Shown here one piece after another: positions 1-9,357 of a stretch of 64,000 nucleotides of DNA (position 1 is its first letter; each line of letters starts with the position of its first letter). Source of the DNA: Klebsiella ornithinolytica NBRC 105727 = ATCC 31898. GTDB lineage: Bacteria; Pseudomonadota; Gammaproteobacteria; Enterobacterales; Enterobacteriaceae. Location of the stretch: contig NZ_BCYR01000007.1 in NCBI RefSeq assembly GCF_001598295.1, forward strand, positions 62,001-126,000, written 5' to 3'. Below the pieces are notes generated by a model. The model made no database searches. It worked only from the letters and a program-made list of their open reading frames with translations, and was not told the DNA's origin. The position numbers were made by a program, and so were the translations under genes.

Positions 1-1
1 C

Positions 2-73
2 CGCTACGCGAAGGTTGACGGTACGAAAGCCGTTTCCGACGTCCGCGCTGAACTGGAAAAAATCCTCGGTTAA
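2..73 (+). CDS. adk: Adenylate kinase, C-terminal end (partial)
   Basis: The last 23 codons and TAA stop of a gene that begins before the window. The tail reads RYAKVDGTK...VRAELEKILG, which matches the C-terminus of enterobacterial adenylate kinase (ATP + AMP to 2 ADP, cytoplasm). Its position directly before hemH is the conserved adk-hemH order. Only the tail is visible, so the catalytic core cannot be checked. Confidence 0.9.
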   Translation, partial: RYAKVDGTKAVSDVRAELEKILG

Positions 74-81
74 TCCCGTTG

Positions 82-111
82 GTTCTCATCCTGCCGCGGC
101 GGGATGAGAAC
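82..111 (+). terminator. Hairpin after adk
   Basis: Perfect 10-bp arms GTTCTCATCC / GGATGAGAAC enclose a GC-rich loop that can pair further. A T-rich stretch follows only about 15 bases later, so it is an imperfect intrinsic terminator or a 3'-end stabilising hairpin for adk. Confidence 0.55.
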
Positions 112-200
112 ATCTCTCATTCTACCTTTTTCTCTGATTGGTTCCGTTTAGCGCCATTTCAGCTACAATTGGCTGCGATTCAAATGGTTAAGAGGCGGTA

Positions 201-1163
201 ATGCATCAGACGAAAACAGGTATCTTGTTAGCCAACTTAGGCACTCCCGATGCGCCCACGCCCGATGCGGTGAAGCGCTATCTGCGACAATTTCTCAGCG
301 ACAAGCGGGTGGTTGATACGCCCCGTCTGCTGTGGTGGCCGCTTCTGCGCGGCGTGATACTGCCCCTGCGCGCGCCGCGGGTCGCGAAACTTTATCAGTC
401 CGTGTGGATGGAGGAAGGCTCGCCGCTGATGGTTTACAGCCGTCGACAGCAGCAGGCTCTGGCCGCGCGTCTCCCCGATACCCCGGTTGCCTTAGGCATG
501 AGCTACGGCTCACCTGCGCTGGAAAGCGCGGTGGATGAACTGCTGGCTCAGGATGTTGACCATATCGTGGTGTTGCCGCTGTATCCGCAATACTCCTGTT
601 CCACCGTGGCGGCAGTATGGGATGAGCTGGCGCGAATCCTGGCTAAAAAACGGGCCATCCCCGGGATCTCTTTTATTCGTGATTATGCCGATGATGCCAG
701 CTATATCGATGCGCTGGCCGCCAGCGTTCGCGCATCGTTTGCCGTGCACGGCGAACCGGATGTGCTGCTGCTTTCTTATCACGGCATACCGCAACGCTTT
801 GCCCACGAAGGCGATGATTACCCGCAGCGCTGCCGCGATACCACCCGCGAACTGGTCTCTGCGCTGGGACTTTCGCCGGATCGCGCCATGATGACCTTCC
901 AGTCGCGCTTTGGCCGCGAGCCGTGGCTGACGCCTTACACCGACGAAACATTGAAAATGTTGGGCGAGAAGGGGGTGAAGCATATTCAGGTCATCTGCCC
1001 GGGCTTTGCGGCAGATTGTCTGGAAACGCTGGAGGAGATTGCGGTGCAGAACCGGGAAGTCTTCCTCGAAGCCGGCGGGCAGAAATATGAATATATCCCG
1101 GCGCTTAATGCGGACAGGGCGCATATCGAAATGATGGTGAACCTGACGGCGCCGTATCGCTAA
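201..1163 (+). CDS. hemH: Ferrochelatase
   Basis: Inserts Fe2+ into protoporphyrin IX, the last step of haem synthesis, in the cytoplasm. The 320-residue length equals E. coli HemH. The metal-insertion histidine is visible in LSYHGIP (His194), and the conserved acidic segment DCLETLEEI lies near residues 272-280. AGAGGCGG sits a few bases before the ATG and supports this start. It follows adk and precedes gsk, the usual enterobacterial order. Confidence 0.97.
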   Translation: MHQTKTGILLANLGTPDAPTPDAVKRYLRQFLSDKRVVDTPRLLWWPLLRGVILPLRAPRVAKLYQSVWMEEGSPLMVYSRRQQQALAARLPDTPVALGMSYGSPALESAVDELLAQDVDHIVVLPLYPQYSCSTVAAVWDELARILAKKRAIPGISFIRDYADDASYIDALAASVRASFAVHGEPDVLLLSYHGIPQRFAHEGDDYPQRCRDTTRELVSALGLSPDRAMMTFQSRFGREPWLTPYTDETLKMLGEKGVKHIQVICPGFAADCLETLEEIAVQNREVFLEAGGQKYEYIPALNADRAHIEMMVNLTAPYR

Positions 1164-1176
1164 TCGCGTGTGGCAG

Positions 1177-1198
1177 GGGGAATATGCTATTATTCCCC
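1177..1198. other. Inverted repeat between hemH and gsk
   Basis: GGGGAATA and TATTCCCC form perfect 8-bp arms around a 6-base loop. No U-tract follows. It may be a weak terminator for hemH or a structure in the gsk leader. Confidence 0.35.
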
Positions 1199-1226
1199 GC
1201 TTGTTCACTGCCATTAAATCGCCACT

Positions 1227-2531
1227 ATGAAATTTCCCGGTAAACGCAAATCCAAACACTACTTTCCCGTTAATGCCCGCGATCCGCTGCTGCAGCAAAC
1301 GCAGCCGGAAAATGAAGCCAACGTCGCGTGGGTGGTCGGTATCGATCAAACGCTGGTTGATATCGAAGCCAAAGTAGATGAGGCGTTTATCGTGCGCTAC
1401 GGCCTCAGCGCCGGCCATTCGCTGGTCATCGAAGATGATGTCGCCGAAACGCTCTACCAGGAGCTGGTACGGAATCATTTAATTACCCACCAGTTTGCCG
1501 GCGGAACGATCGGCAATACCATGCACAATTATTCGGTGCTGGCAGATGACCGCTCGGTATTGCTGGGGGTCATGTGCAGCAATATCGAAATCGGCGGCTA
1601 CGCCTATCGCTATCTGTGCAACACCTCCAGCCGGACTGACCTGAACTATCTGCAAGGAGTGGACGGAGCCATCGGTCGCTGCTTTACCCTGATTAGCGAC
1701 GCGGGCGAACGAACCTTTGCCATCAGTCCGGGCCACATGAATAAGCTGCGTCCGGAAAGCATTCCGGAAGAGGTGATTGCCGGCGCCTCTGCGCTGGTGC
1801 TGACCTCGTATCTGGTGCGCTGCAAACCCGGCGAGCCGATGCCGGATGCGACGATGAAAGCCATCGAGTATGCCAAAAAGCATGATGTGCCGGTGGTGCT
1901 GACGCTGGGAACGAAGTATGTCATTGCCGATAACCCGGAATGGTGGCAGCAGTTCCTCAAGGAGAACGTCTCTATTCTGGCGATGAATGAAGAAGAAGCC
2001 GAAGCGCTGACCGGGCTGTCCGATCCGCTGCTGGCTTCGGATAAGGCGCTGGAGTGGGTGGACCTGGTACTGTGTACCGCCGGACCTGCGGGGCTGTATA
2101 TGGCCAGCTTTACGGAAGACGAAGCCAAACGTAAAACTCAGCATCCGCTGCTGCCGGGGGCGATTGCCGAATTCAACCAGTATGAGTTTAGCCGCGCAAT
2201 GCGTCATCAGGATTGCGTGAACCCCTTACGGATTTACTCGCATATTGCGCCGTACATGGGTGGGCCTGAGAAAATCATGAATACCAACGGTGCCGGTGAC
2301 GGGGCGCTGGCGGCGCTGCTGCATGATATCACCGCCAATAACTACCACCGCAATAACGTTCCGAACTCCAGCAAACACAAGTGCAAGTGGCTGACCTACT
2401 CGTCACTGGCGCAGGTGTGCAAATATGCCAACCGCGTCAGCTATCAGGTATTGAACCAGCACTCCCCGCGTTTAACCCGCGGCCTGCCGGAGCGAGAAGA
2501 TAGTCTGGAAGAGGCATACTGGGAGCGTTAA
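1227..2531 (+). CDS. gsk: Inosine-guanosine kinase
   Basis: Phosphorylates guanosine and inosine to GMP and IMP in purine salvage. It is a 434-residue PfkB/ribokinase-family protein, and the family anion-hole motif is visible as NTNGAGDGALAA near residues 351-362, with the catalytic Asp in GAGD. The length and the hemH-gsk-ybaL neighbourhood match E. coli. The Shine-Dalgarno sequence before the ATG is weak. The gene converges on ybaL across a short palindromic spacer. Confidence 0.95.
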   Translation: MKFPGKRKSKHYFPVNARDPLLQQTQPENEANVAWVVGIDQTLVDIEAKVDEAFIVRYGLSAGHSLVIEDDVAETLYQELVRNHLITHQFAGGTIGNTMHNYSVLADDRSVLLGVMCSNIEIGGYAYRYLCNTSSRTDLNYLQGVDGAIGRCFTLISDAGERTFAISPGHMNKLRPESIPEEVIAGASALVLTSYLVRCKPGEPMPDATMKAIEYAKKHDVPVVLTLGTKYVIADNPEWWQQFLKENVSILAMNEEEAEALTGLSDPLLASDKALEWVDLVLCTAGPAGLYMASFTEDEAKRKTQHPLLPGAIAEFNQYEFSRAMRHQDCVNPLRIYSHIAPYMGGPEKIMNTNGAGDGALAALLHDITANNYHRNNVPNSSKHKCKWLTYSSLAQVCKYANRVSYQVLNQHSPRLTRGLPEREDSLEEAYWER

Positions 2532-2589
2532 GCCCGTTTCTCCTCTTGCGCTGCGGGGGGAGAACGCAACAGTAGCAAAGGCTGGCTGA

Positions 2590-2615
2590 GCGCCTCTCGC
2601 TTGTCCGGGAGGCGC
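2590..2615. terminator. Palindrome between convergent gsk and ybaL
   Basis: GCGCCTC and GAGGCGC form perfect 7-bp arms with an 11-base loop. A second imperfect stem (2535-2566) precedes it. Neither has a strong U-tract, but the position between two convergent stops suggests a bidirectional terminator. Confidence 0.45.
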
Positions 2616-2627
2616 CATGGTAGGGGA

Positions 2628-4304
2628 TTATCCGGTAACGACTTCACCCGCCGGCGGCGTCTCCAGCAGGAGCAACATAGCGCGTGCGATTTCTCGCTCG
2701 CCCATCACCACCTGATTCGCGCCGCGTTCGGTAATGTAATCCACTTCATCGTCATAATGCGCCCGGGCGATAATCTCGATATTCGGGCATTTCTCGCGGG
2801 CGGCAGCGACGATTTCCCCAGCCTCATAGCCGTTAGGAATGGTCAGCAGCAGCCAGCGGGCGCAGTCCAGATGCGCCAGATTCATGATCTCTTCATTCGC
2901 CGCATTGCCCAGCACCGCGCGAATACCGCGCGCGCGCAGCTCATCGACGCGGGTACGCGACGTCTCAATAACCACCAGCGGAATACCCTGGGCCATCAGC
3001 TTTTCGCCCAGCAGGCTGCCGACGCGGCCAAAGCCCACCAGCAGCGCGTGGTTGCAAATATCGACCGGAATCTGCTTCTCTTCTTCGAGCACTTCTTCGA
3101 AGGTCTGTTCATCCAGCGTTTCGGTTTTATCGAGGTATTTTTCCAGCACTGCGAAGAGCACCGGGTTAAGCATGATAGAGATAATCGCCCCGGCCAGTAC
3201 CAGATTTTGTCCGGCCTGCGGCAGCAGATTCAGCGCCATGCCAAGCCCGGCAAGAATAAAGGCGAACTCACCGATTTGCGCGAGGCTGGCGGCGATGGTC
3301 AGCGCGGTGCGCGGCGAGTGGCCGAACATCCGCACGAGGAAAAAGGCGACCACCGACTTGCCGAAGATAATGATCGCCAGCGTAGCCAGCACCGCCAGCG
3401 GTTGCTCCAGCAGGATCATCGGATCAAACAGCATTCCCACGGAGACAAAGAACAGCACCGCGAACGCATCGCGCAGCGGCAGCGTGTCGTGCGCGGCGCG
3501 GTGGCTGAGTTCGGATTCGTTCAGTACCATTCCGGCGAAAAATGCGCCAAGCGCAAAGGAGACGTCAAACAGCTCAACCGCACCGAAGGCGATCCCGAGA
3601 GCGAGGGCCAGAACCGACAGGGTAAACAGTTCGCGGGAGCCGGTTGCGGCGCTGCGGGACATAATCCACGGTACCAGACGACGACCCACCAGCATCATAA
3701 TGGCGATAAAGGCGATCACTTTGCCGATGGTGATCCCCATATCGACGGCCAGCGACGCCAGGCCAACATCGCCTTTCTCCGCCATACCGGCGACGGCCGG
3801 CAGCAGAACCAGCGTCAGAACCATCACTAAATCTTCGACGATGAGCCAGCCGATGGCAATCTGCCCTCGCTGGCTATCAATAAGCTGCCGTTCCTCCAAC
3901 GCGCGCAGCAGCACCACGGTACTGGCGGTAGAGAGACACAGGCCAAATACGATGCCGGTCATCAGCGACCAGCCCAACACGGCAGAAAGCGCCATACCCA
4001 GCAGCGTTGCCACGGCTATCTGGGCAATCGCGCCGGGAATGGCGATCGACTTTACCGCCATCAAATCCTTTAAGGAGAAGTGCAGCCCGACGCCAAACAT
4101 CAGCAATATGACGCCCAGCTCAGCCAGCTCCGGCGCCAGTTTGGTATCGGCAACGAAGCCAGGGGTAAAGGGGCCGGATAACACGCCTGCTAATAGATAG
4201 CCCACCAGTGGCGAAATGCGCAGCTTATTGGCAATCATGCCGAAGATAAAAGCGAGTACGAGCCCACCGACAATGGTGGTGATAAGCGGTGTTGCGTGGT
4301 GCAT
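2628..4304 (-). CDS. ybaL: KefB/C-type cation:proton antiporter YbaL
   Basis: Inner-membrane monovalent cation:H+ antiporter of the CPA2 family. The N-terminal part (about residues 1-390) is a many-helix Na/H-exchanger domain (LVGYLLAGVL..GPFTPGFV). The C-terminal part carries a TrkA-N nucleotide-binding fold with GFGRVGSLLGEKL. A longer in-frame start exists 48 bases upstream, but the ATG at 4304 has a strong AAGGAGA Shine-Dalgarno sequence and gives 558 residues, the E. coli length. The transported cation is not established from sequence. Confidence 0.93.
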   Translation of the reverse strand: MHHATPLITTIVGGLVLAFIFGMIANKLRISPLVGYLLAGVLSGPFTPGFVADTKLAPELAELGVILLMFGVGLHFSLKDLMAVKSIAIPGAIAQIAVATLLGMALSAVLGWSLMTGIVFGLCLSTASTVVLLRALEERQLIDSQRGQIAIGWLIVEDLVMVLTLVLLPAVAGMAEKGDVGLASLAVDMGITIGKVIAFIAIMMLVGRRLVPWIMSRSAATGSRELFTLSVLALALGIAFGAVELFDVSFALGAFFAGMVLNESELSHRAAHDTLPLRDAFAVLFFVSVGMLFDPMILLEQPLAVLATLAIIIFGKSVVAFFLVRMFGHSPRTALTIAASLAQIGEFAFILAGLGMALNLLPQAGQNLVLAGAIISIMLNPVLFAVLEKYLDKTETLDEQTFEEVLEEEKQIPVDICNHALLVGFGRVGSLLGEKLMAQGIPLVVIETSRTRVDELRARGIRAVLGNAANEEIMNLAHLDCARWLLLTIPNGYEAGEIVAAAREKCPNIEIIARAHYDDEVDYITERGANQVVMGEREIARAMLLLLETPPAGEVVTG

Positions 4305-4618
4305 TCCGTCTCCTTGTATGTGGTGAGCCAATCCATTTTCAGTATTAAACACGCCATCCTTCAGGCTGCTTCTGCGTTAGCTTCGCGCATTCACCGAATC
4401 ATCCCTGCTCCAGGCAGTCACTCGCGCTACTTTGCGGCAACCCGGAGGAGGCTGTGTCTAAACCTAAAAAACCGAGTAATAGTTTATGACAGTTTTTGCT
4501 GTTTTGTTTATGAATAATTGTTGAATTATGCAGAAAAATGGAATTAACCCGCAAAAAGGCACAGATCGGAAAACTACGGCAGCTAATGAGCGGGAGTGCT
4601 GTCAGCATAAGGGATTAC

Positions 4619-4645
4619 GGCGGCCAAAGTTTCACTTTAGCCGCC
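4619..4645 (-). terminator. Stem-loop downstream of fsr
   Basis: GGCGGC/GCCGCC arms extended by AAAG/CTTT with one mismatch, immediately 3' of the fsr stop on the minus strand. No long U-run follows. It is likely a 3'-end hairpin separating fsr from ybaL. The rest of the 347-base fsr-ybaL gap (4305-4651) shows nothing further that I can support. Confidence 0.45.
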
Positions 4646-4651
4646 AGATAA

Positions 4652-5872
4652 TCAGGGTTTTTGGCGGTTGTCAGGAAGGAATATCGTCAATATGCCGAGA
4701 AGTGGCAGGAAAGCACAGATTTTATAAACCAGCTCGATACTGGTGTGGTCCGCTAACAGCCCCAGAACGGCGGCTCCGAGGCCACCCATACCAAATGCGA
4801 AGCCGAAAAACAGACCGGAAACCATGCCGATACGCCCCGGTAACAGCTCCTGGGCGTAGACCAGGATAGCCGAAAATGCCGATGCGAGGATAAATCCAAT
4901 AATCATGGTCAAAATTCCCGTCCACTCCAGCGTCGCGTAGGGTAAAACAAGGGTAAAGGGAGCCACGCCGAGGATCGAGCCCCAAATTACATATTTACGC
5001 CCAATTTTATCGCCAACTGGCCCGCCAATCACCGTTCCTGCGGCAACGGCAAACAGGAAAATAAACAGATGAACCTGCGCATTCTGGATCGATAATCCGA
5101 ATTTATGCATCAAATAAAAGGTGTAATAGCTGCTGATGCTCGCCATATAGAAATATTTCGAGAAAATCAGCATCAACAGGATGCCGACCGCAAGAATAAC
5201 TTTGTTTTTCGGCAGCGGACTGGCGACGACGGCCTTCGGTTTACCTTTATTCATTCGATGCTGTGCGGCATACCAGCGGCTGATTTGCGACAGCACGACG
5301 ATGGCCAACAGCGCGGCCAGGACGAACCATGCGACGTTACCTTTGCCATATGGCGCGATAATTACCGCCGCCAGCAGCGGGCCCAGAGAACTGCCAAAGT
5401 TACCGCCAACCTGGAATAGCGACTGCGCCAGTCCGTGACGGCCGCCGGAGGCCATCCGCGCCACGCGCGACGATTCCGGATGGAATACCGAAGAACCGGT
5501 ACCCACCAGCGCGGCGGCAAGCAGGACCGTGCCAAAGCTCCCCGCCAGCGCCAGTAAAACCAGGCCGCAGAGCGTAAAACACATGCCGATCGGCAGCGAC
5601 CATGGCATCGAGTGTTTATCGGTCCAGTAGCCGACCACCGGCTGAAGCAGCGAGGAGGCCAGCTGGAAGGTCAGCGTGATCATCCCGATTTGCACGAAGG
5701 TCAGGGAGAACTCCGACTGAAGCAGCGGGTAAATCGCCAGAATCAGCGACTGGATCATATCGTTCAGTAAATGGGAAAGGCTGATTGCGCCCAGAATACC
5801 AAACGAGGTGCGTGCTTTTTGCGGCGCAGCAGCGGGGCCGGATAAGGGTTGAACGGTCTGATTCGTCGCCAT
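4652..5872 (-). CDS. fsr: Fosmidomycin resistance MFS efflux protein
   Basis: Major facilitator superfamily transporter of 406 residues, the same length as E. coli Fsr, whose overexpression gives fosmidomycin resistance. Twelve hydrophobic segments are visible. MFS-like loops include YWTDKHS near residues 83-89 and GDKIGRKYVIWG in the second half. The start carries a weak Shine-Dalgarno sequence but matches the family N-terminus. It is transcribed away from ushA. Confidence 0.95.
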   Translation of the reverse strand: MATNQTVQPLSGPAAAPQKARTSFGILGAISLSHLLNDMIQSLILAIYPLLQSEFSLTFVQIGMITLTFQLASSLLQPVVGYWTDKHSMPWSLPIGMCFTLCGLVLLALAGSFGTVLLAAALVGTGSSVFHPESSRVARMASGGRHGLAQSLFQVGGNFGSSLGPLLAAVIIAPYGKGNVAWFVLAALLAIVVLSQISRWYAAQHRMNKGKPKAVVASPLPKNKVILAVGILLMLIFSKYFYMASISSYYTFYLMHKFGLSIQNAQVHLFIFLFAVAAGTVIGGPVGDKIGRKYVIWGSILGVAPFTLVLPYATLEWTGILTMIIGFILASAFSAILVYAQELLPGRIGMVSGLFFGFAFGMGGLGAAVLGLLADHTSIELVYKICAFLPLLGILTIFLPDNRQKP

Positions 5873-5973
5873 AGGTTCACTTTGAGCGTGTTATTGTGGA
5901 TGCAGGTGGAATTATTATCTGACTAACATACCTGCCACTAAGGTTTGAAGGAAGTCTCAATTCGGAAAACATA

Positions 5974-6001
5974 TTTGTCTGTCGACGTAACTCGCTATAC
6001 T
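5974..6001 (+). promoter_or_regulatory. Candidate ushA promoter
   Basis: TATACT (-10, 5996-6001) lies 16 bp after TTTGTC (-35-like). It is 34 bases upstream of the ushA ATG. The -35 match is poor, so this is tentative. Confidence 0.35.
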
Positions 6002-6035
6002 TTCGGCACTTGTTTATTAAGTCAGGGAGAGAAAT

Positions 6036-7688
6036 ATGCATTTTTTAAAACGGGCGGTGGCGCTGGGGCTATTTACCGCGCTGTCTCTGGGAAGCTTATC
6101 CGCACAGGCATATGAGCAGGATAAAACCTATAAAATCACCATCCTGCATACCAACGATCACCACGGTCACTTCTGGCGTAATGATTACGGTGAATATGGT
6201 CTGGCGGCGCAAAAGACGTTGGTCGACGGGATCCGCAAAGAGGTCGCCGCTGAGGGCGGCAGCGTTCTGCTGTTGTCCGGCGGCGATATTAATACCGGTG
6301 TGCCGGAGTCGGATTTACAGGATGCAGAGCCAGATTTTCGCGGTATGAACCTGATTGGCTATGATGCGATGGCAGTGGGCAACCACGAGTTTGATAATCC
6401 GCTCAGCGTGCTACGCCAGCAGGAAAAGTGGTCAAAGTTTCCGTTCCTCTCCGCCAATATCTACCAAAAAAGCACCGGCGAGCGTCTGTTTAAACCCTGG
6501 GCGCTGTTTAAACGCGGGGGATTAAAAATCGCGGTCATTGGCCTGACTACCGATGACACGGCGAAGATAGGTAACCCGGAATATTTCACCGACATTGAAT
6601 TCCGCAAACCGGCGGACGAGGCCAAACTGGTTATCCAGGAACTGCAGCTGAATGAAAAACCGGATGTGATTCTGGCGACCACCCATATGGGCCATTATGA
6701 CAACGGAAATCATGGTTCTAATGCCCCTGGCGATGTCGAAATGGCGCGCAGCCTGCCGGCAGGATCGCTGGCGATGATCGTCGGCGGTCATTCGCAGGAT
6801 CCGGTCTGTATGGCCTCGGAGAATAAAAAACAGGTCGATTATGTACCGGGCACGCCGTGTGCGCCGGACAGACAGAACGGGATCTGGATCGTTCAGGCGC
6901 ACGAGTGGGGGAAATATGTCGGTCGCGCGGATTTTGAGTTCCGCAACGGCGAGATGAAGCTGGTGCATTATCAGCTGATCCCGGTCAATCTGAAGAAGAA
7001 GGTGACCTATGATAACGGTCAGAGCGAACGCGTGCTCTATACGCCGCAAATCCCGGAAAACCCGCAGATGCTGTCGCTGCTGACGCCATTCCAGAATAAA
7101 GGCAAAGCGCAGCTTCAGGTCAAAATTGGCAGCGTGAATGGGCATCTTGAAGGCGATCGCAGCAAGGTACGTTTTGTGCAGACTAATATGGGACGCCTGC
7201 TGCTGGCGGCACAAATGGCGCGTAGCAATGCCGATTTTGCCGTGATGAGCGGCGGCGGTATTCGTGACTCCATCGAAGCCGGGGATATTACCTATAAAGA
7301 TGTCATGAAAGTGCAGCCGTTCGGTAACGTGCTGGTGTATGTCGATATGAGCGGTAAGGAAGTGACGGAATATCTGACCGCCGTGGCGCAGATGAAACCT
7401 GACTCCGGCGCCTATCCGCAGTTCGCCAACGTCAGCTTCGTGGCGAAAGACGGCAAGCTGAACGATCTGAAAATCAAAGGCGAACCGGTCGATCCGACGA
7501 AGACCTACCGGATGGCGACGTTGAGCTTTAACGGGACCGGCGGTGACGGCTATCCGCATATCGACACTAAGCCGGGTTATGTGAATACCGGTTTTATCGA
7601 TGCCGAAGTGCTGAAAGAGTATATCCAGAAAAACTCACCGCTGGACGCGGCCGCCTATGAGCCGAAAGGCGAGGTGAGCTGGCAGTAA
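6036..7688 (+). CDS. ushA: Periplasmic UDP-sugar hydrolase / 5'-nucleotidase
   Basis: Hydrolyses UDP-sugars and 5'-nucleotides in the periplasm, feeding nucleoside salvage. A 25-residue signal peptide ends in ...LSAQA before YEQDK. Metallophosphoesterase metal-binding motifs follow in order: HTNDHHGHF, GGDINTG, GNHEFDNP, THMGHYDNGNHGS and VGGHSQDP. The C-terminal substrate domain contains SGGGIRDSI and FNGTGGDGYP. Length 550 equals E. coli UshA. GGGAGAG precedes the ATG. Confidence 0.97.
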   Translation: MHFLKRAVALGLFTALSLGSLSAQAYEQDKTYKITILHTNDHHGHFWRNDYGEYGLAAQKTLVDGIRKEVAAEGGSVLLLSGGDINTGVPESDLQDAEPDFRGMNLIGYDAMAVGNHEFDNPLSVLRQQEKWSKFPFLSANIYQKSTGERLFKPWALFKRGGLKIAVIGLTTDDTAKIGNPEYFTDIEFRKPADEAKLVIQELQLNEKPDVILATTHMGHYDNGNHGSNAPGDVEMARSLPAGSLAMIVGGHSQDPVCMASENKKQVDYVPGTPCAPDRQNGIWIVQAHEWGKYVGRADFEFRNGEMKLVHYQLIPVNLKKKVTYDNGQSERVLYTPQIPENPQMLSLLTPFQNKGKAQLQVKIGSVNGHLEGDRSKVRFVQTNMGRLLLAAQMARSNADFAVMSGGGIRDSIEAGDITYKDVMKVQPFGNVLVYVDMSGKEVTEYLTAVAQMKPDSGAYPQFANVSFVAKDGKLNDLKIKGEPVDPTKTYRMATLSFNGTGGDGYPHIDTKPGYVNTGFIDAEVLKEYIQKNSPLDAAAYEPKGEVSWQ

Positions 7689-7700
7689 CGCGTGAGGATG

Positions 7701-7790
7701 AGCCCGGTGGCGCTGCGCTGACCGGGCTACGGGTTCGCCACGATCTGGTGGATGAGTAGCCTGGTCAGGCGCGACGCGCCGCCTTCGGGA
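7701..7790. repeat. REP/BIME-like palindromic element
   Basis: AGCCCGGT..ACCGGGCT (7701-7728) encloses GCGCTGCGCTG, the form of REP units in this group. A second GC-rich palindromic stretch follows near 7757-7785. It lies between convergent ushA and ybaK, a typical REP position. Confidence 0.7.
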
Positions 7791-7828
7791 TAGTTCCGGT
7801 TTACAAGTCCCTGTGCGCCGAGGCGCAA

Positions 7829-8332
<504 letters not shown>

Positions 8333-8395
8333 TCACGTGCTGTCAGCATACGCCTGTTGAATGTGTAAAAAATAGTACCATCTTGCGCAATAGTA

Positions 8396-8425
8396 TTGGC
8401 AGTGATGGTCACTTTGAGCGACAAT
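8396..8425 (+). promoter_or_regulatory. chiX promoter
   Basis: TTGGCA (8396-8401) and GACAAT (8420-8425) are separated by 18 bp. They end six bases before the inferred first base of the ChiX RNA. The fit of promoter, start and RNA end supports the ncRNA call. Confidence 0.7.
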
Positions 8426-8430
8426 CGAAC

Positions 8431-8513
8431 GATCCGGAATGCAAATTCCGGGATAATAATAATGATGAAATTCCTCTTTGACGGGCCAATAGAAATATTG
8501 GCCATTTTTTTTT
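8431..8513 (+). ncRNA. chiX: Small regulatory RNA ChiX (MicM/SroB)
   Basis: Hfq-dependent sRNA that in E. coli and Salmonella silences the chitoporin gene chiP and is titrated by the chitobiose operon mRNA. It lies in its conserved place between ybaK and ybaP on the opposite strand. The antisense core reads GAAATTCCTCTTTGACGGGC as in E. coli. A 5' hairpin (CCGGAAT/ATTCCGG) differs in sequence from E. coli but keeps the fold. The 3' end is an ideal intrinsic terminator, GGCCAATA/TATTGGCC plus nine T. The T-run overlaps the last bases of ybaP on the other strand. Confidence 0.92.
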
Positions 8514-9306
8514 ACGTCAGCATATCGGGCAGATTCCCTTCACCATATAAATGCAGCGCACCGACGGCGACAACATAGCGCCCCGGCGGCAGCGCCAGCA
8601 GCGTCTCGCGCCACGCCTGATTGCGCTGATGCATCAACACATCGTACAGCGACTGGCTAAAGGTTGTCGGCAGCGTGGTGACGCCTTTGGCGGGCGGCTG
8701 CTCCAGCCACCAGCCGATCATCACCTGCAAAAGACGGGCGTTTGTGCGCCAGTGGGTCAACGTATCCTCCAGCAGCGCCAGCCCGCCGTCCGGCAGATTG
8801 CGCAGCAGCGCTATCTGGCTGTCGGTGCCTTCCAGCTCCATTACCCGCACGTTGCTCTCGCGCGCCGCCATCAGCAGCTGGTAGTCAATACCGTAATCCG
8901 CACGCAGACCCAGCTTCTGGGCCTGCGTCGCCTGTAACACCATGGCGACCTGCCAGAGCGGCTGACTGTCAAACAACGCCGTCGACAGCCCGAGTTCCGC
9001 GGCCCGGCTCTCCAGCTCGACGAGCTGCTGCGGGTTTAAACGCTCGGCCAGCGGCGGACAGGGGGGGAGGTCTGCAAAGGGCGTTTCGTTCCCGGTGATA
9101 TCCGCCTCAACGATGAGGGCGTCGGCCTGACGAATTTTTTTCAGCAGCCTGGCGGGAGGAGGGGACATGTCGCGGGTGCCCATATGAATACTGCCGACCA
9201 GATGCAAATAGCGCTCTCCGGGAAGGGTAATATCCAATGCGGGCCAGGAATAAGACGCGCCGACGGCGGCACGCCACAGCATTTTTATTCGGTTTAACAG
9301 GCCCAT
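8512..9306 (-). CDS. ybaP: TraB/PrgY/GumN family protein YbaP
   Basis: Protein of the TraB/PrgY/GumN family (proposed metalloprotease-like fold, function in enterobacteria unproven). Family motifs are visible: GSIHMGTRDM near residue 40 and VGALHLYGEGNLP at the C-terminus. The ATG at 9306 gives 264 residues as in E. coli and has GGAG upstream. An upstream in-frame ATG adds nine residues and has no better signal. The last codons overlap the chiX terminator on the other strand. Confidence 0.9.
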   Translation of the reverse strand: MGLLNRIKMLWRAAVGASYSWPALDITLPGERYLHLVGSIHMGTRDMSPPPARLLKKIRQADALIVEADITGNETPFADLPPCPPLAERLNPQQLVELESRAAELGLSTALFDSQPLWQVAMVLQATQAQKLGLRADYGIDYQLLMAARESNVRVMELEGTDSQIALLRNLPDGGLALLEDTLTHWRTNARLLQVMIGWWLEQPPAKGVTTLPTTFSQSLYDVLMHQRNQAWRETLLALPPGRYVVAVGALHLYGEGNLPDMLT

Positions 9307-9357
9307 ACGCGCTCCGTAGTGTGAAGCCTTCATGCTAGCGCGTATGGGTCATAACAT

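Noticed and set aside
510-2207. Minus-strand open frames opposite hemH and gsk
   Set aside because: No ribosome sites and no family features; both lie fully inside conserved genes.
2601-4200. Long plus-strand open frames opposite ybaL
   Set aside because: Antisense shadows of a well-conserved gene; composition (Arg/His/Ser rich) is typical of such shadows.
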